From positions 1-39,715 of the forward strand of contig JAQVCW010000032.1 of the NCBI GenBank assembly GCA_028689585.1: 39,715 nt of DNA, in the 5' to 3' direction. Numbering within the stretch: the first letter of the stretch is position 1; every line of letters begins with the position of its first letter. Shown one piece after another: positions 34,701 to 39,715 of the stretch. The position numbers were made by a program, and so were the translations under genes. The notes below the pieces were generated by a model. It had not been told where the DNA came from. It made no database searches and saw only the letters and a list, made by a program, of their open reading frames with translations. The DNA is from Lachnospiraceae bacterium (GTDB lineage: Bacteria > Bacillota > Clostridia > Lachnospirales > Lachnospiraceae).

Positions 34701-34820
34701 ATCCGTGCCCTGGCACCGCTGATGGAAGCCGTGCTGTCACAGAACTGCCTCTGCGTGGTGGGAAATGAAGAAAAGCTGAAGGAAGAAAAAGAAATGTTCC
34801 GGGAACTGAAGGAACTTTAA
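31794..34820 (+). CDS. Insulinase-family (M16C) zinc metallopeptidase
   Basis: The product is 1008 residues and matches presequence-protease-like M16C enzymes, cytosolic clamshell peptidases that degrade short peptides. The inverted zinc motif is His64-x-x-Glu67-His68 (HIMEHSVLCGS). The third ligand is Glu164 in VVYNEMKGAYSS, 96 residues after His68, the same spacing as in PreP. The M16C-associated domain follows in the second quarter and the catalytically inactive half at the C-terminus. No signal peptide is seen. A 36-base tandem repeat gives three LAQAKAGLQNAE units at residues 765-800. GAGGAG precedes ATG 31794. Confidence 0.95.
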   Translation: MDMKKIPAYELIQQETIQDIQSVGYLLRHKKSGARVMVLENDDDNKVFNIAFRTTPTNSTGVAHIMEHSVLCGSRRFPSKDPFVELVKGSMNTFLNAMTYPDKTMFPVASCNDVDFHNLIQVYLDAVFFPNIYQKEEIFRQEGWSYQIENPEDDLVYNGVVYNEMKGAYSSPEDVLEQQIMSSLFPDTTYFWESGGDPENIPDLSYEEFLAFHKKYYHPSNSYIYLYGNMEAERHLNWMDQEYLGRFENETVDSEIRLQKPFDAPVEVHREYSITQGDTREDNTFLAYNVAVGTSLDTRLASAFAVLEYALLEAPGAPLKEALLDAGIGKDIMSSYDSGTRQPVFSIIAKNANEEDQERFCGLIRQELGRLANEGVDKNAILAAVNIMEFKFREADYGGFPKGLMYGIDVFDSWLYDDTRPFDYLRQLADFDFLKQQAGTDYYETLIRKWILENPHTSVVVIAPKKGLTAEMEQEVADRLKKKKEQMSQAQVLHLIEKTKQLRAFQETPSTQEELQMIPMLSRADLKQEAAPLKNEVHNWNGNLVLRHDYQTNGIAYMTILLNASGVSREDLPYLGILKNVIGMVDTQHYSYGELYNQINQNTGGITPGISVFPNEKEPDHLKAAFGIQVRTLYDKMEYSFRMIEEMLFTSNLEQEKRLEEILRKLKSRTSAQLNSSGNATAAVRAMSYFSVSSLFNDCVSGVEFYKTVEMLEKQFQEKKELLKQKLRSILEKLLDKNGLVISFTGTAGALEQIRPQVEHLQEKLAQAKAGLQNAELAQAKTGLQKAELAQAKAGLQNAEAAMPKDGLSWFEPMETSRKNEGFLTPAKIQYVARSGNFRTAGYQYNGALRVLKVILSYEYLWSNVRVIGGAYGCSSGFGHNGDTYFASYRDPQMKKTNEVYEGIPEYLRNFTVEDRDMTKYVIGTVGDMDTPLPPVTMGKRSLNAYLSEMTMENIQKDRDEVLNATQEDIRALAPLMEAVLSQNCLCVVGNEEKLKEEKEMFRELKEL
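34086..34193 (+). repeat. In-frame 36-bp minisatellite in the M16C peptidase gene
   Basis: Three tandem 36-base units (34086-34121, 34122-34157, 34158-34193) encode LAQAKAGLQNAE, LAQAKTGLQKAE and LAQAKAGLQNAE. The units differ by only a few bases. The coded stretch is a likely helical extension in the C-terminal half. Confidence 0.9.
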
Positions 34821-34825
34821 AACAT

Positions 34826-34933
34826 CGAATGGGCTGACGTTCCTAAGAGTTGTGTCAGGCTTTCGCAGAAAACCTGACATGCAGCGTCAGCCCATTTGTC
34901 GAAGACAAATTTAGAATGGGCTGACGTTCCTAA
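34826..34933 (+). repeat. Intergenic structured repeat, partial plus full copy (R4)
   Basis: A tail-only copy (AATGGGCTGACGTTCCTAAG, from about 34828) is followed by a full copy: hairpin 1 GTCAGG/CCTGAC with TTTC/GAAAA inside, then hairpin 2 with outer arms CAGCCCATT/AATGGGCTG and inner arms TTTGTC/GACAAA. It ends GACGTTCCTA directly before AGGAGG of era. Confidence 0.9.
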
Positions 34934-34944
34934 GGAGGAAATAA

Positions 34945-35856
34945 ATGCAGGAAAACGCAAAATTTAAATCAGGATTTGTCACACTGATCGGCAGGCCGAA
35001 TGTGGGGAAATCTACTTTAATGAATCATCTGATCGGGCAGAAAATTGCCATTACATCGAACAAACCGCAGACCACCAGAAACCGGATCCAGACGGTGTAC
35101 ACCTGTAAAGAAGGGCAGATCATATTTCTGGACACTCCGGGAATTCACCAGGCCAAAAACAAGCTGGGCGAATATATGCTGAATGTGGCAGAGCGGACGC
35201 TGGGAGAGGTAGACGTGATCCTCTGGCTGGTAGAACCTTCCACCTTTATCGGCAAGGGAGAGCGCCACATTGCAGAACAACTGAAGCAAACCAGGACACC
35301 GGTCATTTTGGTCATGAACAAGGTGGATACCGTGGCAAAGGAGGATGTGCCCAGGTTTTTGGAGGCATACCGCAAGGTTTATGATTTTGCAGAGATGATT
35401 CCGGTCTCCGCTCTGAAAGCGAAAAATCTTCAGACGGTAATCGACTGTATTTTGAAATATCTGCCTTACGGTCCTCAGTTTTATGATGAAGATACGGTCA
35501 CAGACCAGCCCCAAAGGCAGATCGTGGCGGAACTGATCCGGGAGAAAGCCCTGCGCTGCCTGGAAGAGGAGATCCCCCACGGCATTGCGGTGGCTGTGGA
35601 CTCCATGAAGGAGCGCTCCAACGGTGAGATTATGGACATTGATGCCACCATTATCTGTGAACGGGATTCCCATAAGGGCATTATCATTGGCAAAGGCGGC
35701 GCCATGCTGCGCCGCATCGGAAGCCAGGCCCGCCGGGAGATAGAGGATATGCTGGAAATGAAAGTGAATCTGCAGCTCTGGGTAAAAGTGAAAAAAGACT
35801 GGAGAGACAGTGATTTCATGATGAAAAATTTTGGTTATGATAAGAAGGAAATCTAA
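34945..35856 (+). CDS. era: GTPase Era
   Basis: Era is an essential GTPase that binds the 3' end of 16S rRNA in 30S subunit assembly. The protein is 303 residues, normal length. Motifs: G1 GRPNVGKS (16-23), G2 region KPQTTRNRIQ, G3 DTPGIH, G4 NKVD, G5 SALK, then a C-terminal KH domain with IIIGKGGAMLRRIG. AAGGAGG precedes ATG 34945. It is preceded by the structured repeat R4 and directly abuts recO, an era-recO order common in Firmicutes. Confidence 0.98.
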   Translation: MQENAKFKSGFVTLIGRPNVGKSTLMNHLIGQKIAITSNKPQTTRNRIQTVYTCKEGQIIFLDTPGIHQAKNKLGEYMLNVAERTLGEVDVILWLVEPSTFIGKGERHIAEQLKQTRTPVILVMNKVDTVAKEDVPRFLEAYRKVYDFAEMIPVSALKAKNLQTVIDCILKYLPYGPQFYDEDTVTDQPQRQIVAELIREKALRCLEEEIPHGIAVAVDSMKERSNGEIMDIDATIICERDSHKGIIIGKGGAMLRRIGSQARREIEDMLEMKVNLQLWVKVKKDWRDSDFMMKNFGYDKKEI

Positions 35857-36513
35857 ATGAGCCAGGGAATTGCTTTGACCGGAATGGTATTGGTGGCCGC
35901 GCCGGCAGGAGATTACGATAAGCGCGTGGTGCTTCTTACAAAAGAACGGGGGAAGATAACCGCCTTCGCCAGAGGGGCCAGAAGGCAGAACAGCACTTTG
36001 CTGGCGGCAGCCAGCCCGTTTTCCTTCGGCACCTTTCGGCTGTATGAAGGCAGGACGGCCTACACCATGGTCCAGGCAGATATTTCCAATTATTTTCAGG
36101 AGCTGAAAAGTGATTTTGAAGGCACCTGCTATGGATATTATTTCATGGAATTTGCCGATTATTATGGCAGGGAAAATCTGGATGCTTCTGACATGCTGAA
36201 TCTGCTGTATGCCACATTGCGCGCTCTGGAAAATCAGAAGCTGGATAACCGGCTGGTCCGTTATATTTTTGAAACCAGAATGATGGTGATCAACGGGGAA
36301 TATCCGCAGGACATCGTGGAAGACACCACGCTGCTGGAGTCCACCCGGTATACCATCAGCTATATCATCCAGGCTCCCACCCGGAAGCTCTACACCTTTC
36401 TGGTAAAACCGGAAGTTCTAAACGAGTTCGCCCGCATTCAGGACCGCTTCCGCCGCACCTACATTGATCATAAATTCAAATCGCTGGAAATTCTGGAGAC
36501 TATGCTGGCATAG
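35857..36513 (+). CDS. recO: DNA repair protein RecO
   Basis: RecO anneals single strands and loads RecA with RecF/RecR. The start codon directly follows the era stop, with AAGAAGGAAATC as ribosome site inside era, so the two are coupled. The 218-residue protein has the N-terminal OB fold (ALTGMVLVAAPAGDYDKRVVLLTKERGKITAFARGARR in family position, residues 5-43) and a helical C-terminal domain. It is shorter than the usual 240-260 residues, and the four-cysteine zinc site found in many RecO proteins is absent. Confidence 0.93.
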   Translation: MSQGIALTGMVLVAAPAGDYDKRVVLLTKERGKITAFARGARRQNSTLLAAASPFSFGTFRLYEGRTAYTMVQADISNYFQELKSDFEGTCYGYYFMEFADYYGRENLDASDMLNLLYATLRALENQKLDNRLVRYIFETRMMVINGEYPQDIVEDTTLLESTRYTISYIIQAPTRKLYTFLVKPEVLNEFARIQDRFRRTYIDHKFKSLEILETMLA

Positions 36514-36537
36514 TTTTTCCTAAAATGAAAATATTGG

Positions 36538-36566
36538 TTGAAAATGTGCGGGTTTAACGATATAAT
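36538..36566 (+). promoter_or_regulatory. Promoter of the lipoprotein gene
   Basis: TTGAAA (36538-36543), 17 bases, TATAAT (36561-36566). A GGTTTAACG word within the spacer resembles the local LacI site on one side only. Confidence 0.75.
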
Positions 36567-36592
36567 AAACAGGATAATTTAGGAGGGTACAA

Positions 36593-37309
36593 ATGAACGC
36601 AGGGAGAGTATACAGATTCGCTGCTGTGATTATGTGTACGCTGACATTGAGTGCATGCAGTCTTCCGTCAAAAAATGAATGGAAACCGGAAGAGACTTCC
36701 TTGCAGGTAAAGAAGGATGGAACACTGACAGAGACGGTTATTGATCAACTGGATGAAACCTATTACAATAGTCAGGAACTGGAAAGCATGATAAAAAGCT
36801 CCGTCAGCGAATATAATCAGAAGCATGGTGCGGATGCGATTACGGTAACCGCATTGACACTGGAGAATAATCAGGTTAATCTTACGCTGGATTATAAGTC
36901 CGCAGAGGATTATGCTGATTATAATAATGTAAAGTTTTATAATGGTTCCATGCTGGGAGCCGAGATGGATGGATATTTGTTCTATAATACCTTTAAGCAG
37001 GTAGATGAGGGAACCGTGACAAAGGATCAGTTATCCAATGAAGAACCCCTGAAGCATAAAGAGTATCAGGTGCTGGTGACGGATCTTCTCCATGTGGTGC
37101 AGGTGCCGGGAGATGTGGTTTACGTGAGTGAAAATGGCTATCCGGCGGATGAGAGGGTAGTGAAGCCTTCCGGTGAGAGCGCCGCGAAGGATGGAGAAAA
37201 CGAGCTGGTGCTTCCGTCTGATACGGCATATGTGCCGGAGGAAGATACCGCTGCGGTCAGCACAACAGATCTGGAAAAGACTTATCTCTATATTATATAT
37301 GAATTTTAA
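36593..37309 (+). CDS. Predicted lipoprotein of unknown function
   Basis: The product is 238 residues with a lipoprotein signal peptide (YRFAAVIMCTLTLSAC; lipobox LSAC, Cys about residue 22), so it should be anchored on the outer face of the membrane. The mature part is acidic with alternating strand-like segments (TVTALTLENNQVNLTLDYKS, then DYADYNNVKFYNG) and no motif that I recognise. The C-terminal 50 residues are rich in E/D/S/A and end in an LYIIYEF strand. AGGAGGG precedes ATG 36593 and it has its own promoter. It lies between recO and glyS with no obvious functional link. Confidence 0.85.
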   Translation: MNAGRVYRFAAVIMCTLTLSACSLPSKNEWKPEETSLQVKKDGTLTETVIDQLDETYYNSQELESMIKSSVSEYNQKHGADAITVTALTLENNQVNLTLDYKSAEDYADYNNVKFYNGSMLGAEMDGYLFYNTFKQVDEGTVTKDQLSNEEPLKHKEYQVLVTDLLHVVQVPGDVVYVSENGYPADERVVKPSGESAAKDGENELVLPSDTAYVPEEDTAAVSTTDLEKTYLYIIYEF

Positions 37310-37327
37310 TCGGATAAGAGCTTTGAT

Positions 37328-37406
37328 GGTGTCAGGCTACTATGAAAATCTGACATACAGCGTCAGCCCATTTGTCGAAGACAAATTTAGGATGGACTGA
37401 TGTTCA
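37328..37406 (+). repeat. Intergenic structured repeat (R5)
   Basis: A full copy: hairpin 1 GTCAGG...TCTGAC (with a G-U pair), then hairpin 2 with outer arms CAGCCCA/TGGACTG and inner arms TTTGTC/GACAAA. It ends GATGTTC 15 bases before the glyS start, immediately upstream of AGAGGAGG. Confidence 0.9.
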
Positions 37407-37419
37407 AGAGGAGGAAAAA

Positions 37420-38808
37420 ATGGAAAAGACAATGGAAAAAGTGGTTGCATTAGCGAAGGGCAGAGGATTTGTATATCCTGGTTCCGAGATCTACGGCGGC
37501 CTGGCAAATACCTGGGATTATGGCAATCTTGGTGTGGAACTGAAAAATAATGTGAAAAAAGCATGGTGGCAGAAGTTTGTTATGGAAAACCCGTACAATG
37601 TGGGGGTTGACTGCGCCATTTTGATGAATCCTCAGACCTGGGTGGCTTCCGGTCATCTGGGCGGATTTTCCGATCCCCTGATGGACTGCAAGGAATGTCA
37701 TGAAAGATTTCGCGCGGATAAGCTGATTGAAGATTTCTGCGGCGAAAAAGGAATTGAGCTTCCAAAACCGATCGATGCATTTTCACAGGAAGAGATGAAG
37801 AATTTCATCGAAGAGAACAACATCCCATGTCCTTCCTGCGGCAAGCATAATTTCACCGATATCCGTCAGTTCAACCTGATGTTCAAAACGTTCCAGGGCG
37901 TTACCGAGGATGCAAAGAATACGGTTTATCTGAGACCGGAAACGGCGCAGGGTATTTTTGTGAATTTTAAAAATGTTCAGAGAACCTCCAGAAAGAAAAT
38001 TCCGTTTGGTATTGGCCAGATCGGTAAATCTTTCCGTAATGAGATCACTCCGGGAAACTTCACTTTCCGCACCCGTGAATTTGAACAGATGGAGCTGGAA
38101 TTTTTCTGTGAGCCGGGTACCGATATGGACTGGTTCCAGTATTGGAGAAGCTTCTGCATCAACTGGCTGAAATCTCTGGGCATGAAAGAGGAAGAGATGC
38201 GCGCTCGTGACCATGATCCGGAAGAGCTTTGCTTCTACAGCAAAGGCACCACAGACATTGAATATCTGTTCCCGTTCGGATGGGGAGAGCTGTGGGGAAT
38301 TGCGGACAGAACCGACTATGACCTTACCCAGCATCAGAATGTTTCCGGTGAGGATATGTCTTACTTCGATGATGAGAAGAAAGAAAAATATGTTCCATAT
38401 GTAATTGAGCCCTCTCTGGGAGCCGACCGTGTGGTTCTGGCGTTCCTCTGCAACGCTTACGATGAAGAAGAACTGGAAGGCGGCGACAAACGTACCGTGC
38501 TTCGGTTCCATCCGGCACTGGCTCCGGTCAAGATCGGTATTCTGCCATTGTCAAAGAAGCTGAATGAAGGCGCAGAAAAAGTTTATGCGATGCTGGCAAA
38601 GAAATATAACTGCGAATTTGATGACCGTGGAAATATCGGAAAACGTTACAGAAGACAGGATGAGATCGGTACTCCGTTCTGCATCACTTATGACTTTGAT
38701 TCCGAGACAGACGGAGCAGTGACTGTCCGCGATCGTGATTCCATGGCTCAGGAGCGAATTAAAATCGAAGATCTTTCCGCATATTTCTCAGAGAAATTCG
38801 ATTTTTAA
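37420..38808 (+). CDS. glyS: Glycyl-tRNA synthetase (alpha2, single-chain type)
   Basis: This class II synthetase charges tRNA-Gly. The protein is 462 residues from ATG 37420, chosen because AGGAGG lies 6 bases ahead and the family begins [20 protein letters not shown]; an in-frame ATG at 37372 falls inside the repeat R5. Motif 1 is near [20 protein letters not shown], motif 2 includes [21 protein letters not shown] with EQMELEFF, and motif 3 is [15 protein letters not shown] CxxC pair ([13 protein letters not shown] and CPSCGKHNF) may bind zinc. The anticodon-binding domain forms the last 100 residues. It is the eukaryote/Gram-positive-like alpha2 form; no separate alpha/beta subunits are needed. 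Confidence 0.97.
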   Translation: MEKTMEKVVALAKGRGFVYPGSEIYGGLANTWDYGNLGVELKNNVKKAWWQKFVMENPYNVGVDCAILMNPQTWVASGHLGGFSDPLMDCKECHERFRADKLIEDFCGEKGIELPKPIDAFSQEEMKNFIEENNIPCPSCGKHNFTDIRQFNLMFKTFQGVTEDAKNTVYLRPETAQGIFVNFKNVQRTSRKKIPFGIGQIGKSFRNEITPGNFTFRTREFEQMELEFFCEPGTDMDWFQYWRSFCINWLKSLGMKEEEMRARDHDPEELCFYSKGTTDIEYLFPFGWGELWGIADRTDYDLTQHQNVSGEDMSYFDDEKKEKYVPYVIEPSLGADRVVLAFLCNAYDEEELEGGDKRTVLRFHPALAPVKIGILPLSKKLNEGAEKVYAMLAKKYNCEFDDRGNIGKRYRRQDEIGTPFCITYDFDSETDGAVTVRDRDSMAQERIKIEDLSAYFSEKFDF

Positions 38809-38897
38809 TATCATGGGAAAGAGTGTCCTGTGAAGGAAAGCATTTTGTGCAGGGAGGTGCGGCTTCGCTGACCTCTGGTATTAAAAAATAGTGTACT

Positions 38898-38980
38898 CCG
38901 GCCGAAGCAGCTTCTGGCCGGGGACTTGAAACAGGCATGAGGAAGAAGAAAATGTTCCTATTTTCTTTCTTCCTCATTTT
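38898..38980 (+). terminator. Hairpin and terminator after glyS
   Basis: A CCGGCCGAAG/CTTCTGGCCGG hairpin (38898-38921) without a T tail is followed by a long A/T stem, ATGAGGAAGAAGAAAAT with ATTTTCTTTCTTCCTCAT (38937-38977), then TTTTCAT. The second is a good intrinsic terminator. A further weak GAGGT/ACCTC hairpin lies at about 38852-38878. Confidence 0.75.
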
Positions 38981-39308
38981 CATATCATGGAGAGAAGAAA
39001 ACAATTTGAAAAAAGGAACGGCGGGAAGGAACAGATACCGTTTTAACACTGTAAAATGTATAATATAAAAGTATATGTTATGACAATACGACATAATAAC
39101 GAAATAATGACGGGAAATAATGACAAAATAAGAAAAATATAGGGAAAATAGAAAAAGAAAGAAAAAATATTGAACGAAAAAGATAAAAATGACAAAAAAT
39201 AAACAAATTATATGTAAATAATATACAAAATAAAAACAAAAAAAGAATGTTTCAAAATGAAATGCACACATTTTTTTACAAATGAACTTAATAAAATACA
39301 ATAATATT
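38981..39308. other. AT-rich gene-free stretch before ppdK
   Basis: From about 39050 this is extremely AT-rich (A runs and TAAT words) with no coding frame on either strand that has a ribosome site; a 180-codon minus-strand frame across it is low-complexity. It probably acts as an UP-element-like or curved tract for the promoter at 39320. Confidence 0.5.
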
Positions 39309-39347
39309 CGTCAAAATTCTTGACGGGACGTATAATTATGGTAAAAT
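39309..39347 (+). promoter_or_regulatory. ppdK promoter with overlapping inverted repeat
   Basis: TTGACG (39320-39325) is 16 bases from TAAAAT (39342-39347), the latter with an extended TGG. The -35 box is the right arm of a perfect inverted repeat CGTCAA-AATTC-TTGACG (39309-39325), a possible operator. Confidence 0.6.
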
Positions 39348-39360
39348 AGAATTATGATTG

Positions 39361-39466
39361 ACTCGTCAGAAGACAATTCCGCATAAGAGACGGAAGTAAT
39401 CGTATTTGCATCGGGCAGCGGGAGCAGAAGAACGGCGCAATTCAGGGGAATTGCCTTCTGACGAGT
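39361..39466 (+). ncRNA. Structured 5' leader of ppdK (candidate cis-regulatory RNA)
   Basis: The arms ACTCGTCAGAAG (39361-39372) and CTTCTGACGAGT (39455-39466) pair perfectly; after an A-C mismatch, CAATTCC (39374-39380) pairs with GGAATTG (39447-39453). This makes a stem of about 19 pairs enclosing about 66 purine-rich bases. It would start about 6 bases after the expected transcription start. No T run follows, so it is not a simple terminator. It does not match a riboswitch class that I recognise. Confidence 0.55.
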
Positions 39467-39507
39467 TGATCATAGACTGTAGAAAATGTTTAGGAGGAAT
39501 GCGAAAC

Positions 39508-39715
39508 ATGGCAAAATGGGTTTACATGTTTACAGAAGGCAACGCAGGTATGAGAAATCTGTTAGGAGGCAAGGGGGCAAATTTGGCCGAAATGACCAGT
39601 TTGAAACTTCCGGTACCGCAGGGATTTACGATTACCACAGAAGCATGCACACAGTACTATGAGGACGGCAAAAAAATTAATGACGAGATAATGGGCCAGA
39701 TTATGGATGCCATTA
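39508..39715 (+). CDS. ppdK: Pyruvate, phosphate dikinase, N-terminal fragment
   Basis: The gene runs off the window after 69 codons. The start MAKWVYMFTEGNAGMRNLLG and GGKGANLAEMTSLKLPVPQGFTI (in part) is the typical nucleotide-binding N-terminus of PPDK, with the Lys of GGKGANLAEM an ATP-site residue. PPDK interconverts pyruvate, ATP and phosphate with PEP, AMP and PPi, a common glycolytic or gluconeogenic step in gut Clostridia. TAGGAGG (39491 on) precedes ATG 39508. It has its own promoter and a structured leader. Confidence 0.95.
   Translation, partial: MAKWVYMFTEGNAGMRNLLGGKGANLAEMTSLKLPVPQGFTITTEACTQYYEDGKKINDEIMGQIMDAI

Noticed and set aside
36552-36562. A fourth LacI operator (GGTTTAACGAT) before the lipoprotein gene
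   Set aside because: Only the left half matches; the right TAAAC arm is missing at the correct spacing and the gene has no link to sugar uptake.
38759-39301. A 180-codon minus-strand frame downstream of glyS
   Set aside because: It arises from AT-rich DNA (F, Y and I runs), crosses the glyS terminator and has no ribosome site.

Overview
The window looks like chromosomal DNA from an anaerobic Firmicute of the class Clostridia, most likely a gut Lachnospiraceae. This is inferred from gene content and style: a long single-chain pyruvate:ferredoxin oxidoreductase, pyruvate phosphate dikinase, an alpha2-type glycyl-tRNA synthetase, strong AGGAGG ribosome sites, a BirA-type biotin operator and an ABC sugar importer without its own ATPase. 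No rRNA, tRNA, integrase, phage gene or CRISPR array was seen. The species cannot be fixed from this sequence alone.

Layout. 1-820: the start of an unknown minus-strand gene, a MITE-like inverted-repeat segment and the carAB leader. 821-5222: carA and carB (carbamoyl phosphate synthase), overlapping by 8 bases. 5223-6102: a GC-rich non-coding array of about 19 copies of a GGGGACGGTT motif, ending in terminator-like inverted copies. 6354-8820: a zinc-dependent phospholipase C-like protein, convergent with an ABC-F ATPase (YkpA/YbiT type). 9203-10663: a short transcription unit with three mini-ORFs and its own terminator, then BirA-regulated bioY overlapping a DUF1284 gene. 10822-21642: an alpha-glucoside module made of a solute-binding protein, two permeases, two GH65 phosphorylases, a convergent LacI regulator and beta-phosphoglucomutase. 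21789-26343: pyruvate:ferredoxin oxidoreductase and a CorA-like transporter. 26440-36513: a same-strand series of SNF2 helicase, DUF1461 membrane protein, degenerate GH3-like protein, M16C peptidase, era and recO. 36593-39715: a lipoprotein, glyS, and the start of ppdK behind a structured leader.

How the genes work together. The sugar module reads as a complete phosphorolytic pathway. The ABC importer brings in an alpha-linked disaccharide, a GH65 enzyme splits it with phosphate to beta-glucose 1-phosphate plus a second sugar, and PgmB converts the former to glucose 6-phosphate. Three GTTTAACG-type sites (two before the transporter, one in the lacI-pgmB gap) suggest control by the adjacent LacI. 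PFOR and PPDK act at the pyruvate node of fermentative metabolism.

The most unusual content is non-coding. A family of intergenic elements (14578-14745 in tandem, 20891-20938, 34826-34933, 37328-37406) folds into two hairpins with compensatory base changes between copies, and each stops just before the Shine-Dalgarno of the next gene. Other oddities are the GGGGACGGTT array, a 14-unit heptanucleotide repeat in the transporter leader, the mini-ORF transcript before bioY, the ppdK leader stem, and in-frame repeats in linkers of CarA, GH65 and the M16 peptidase.
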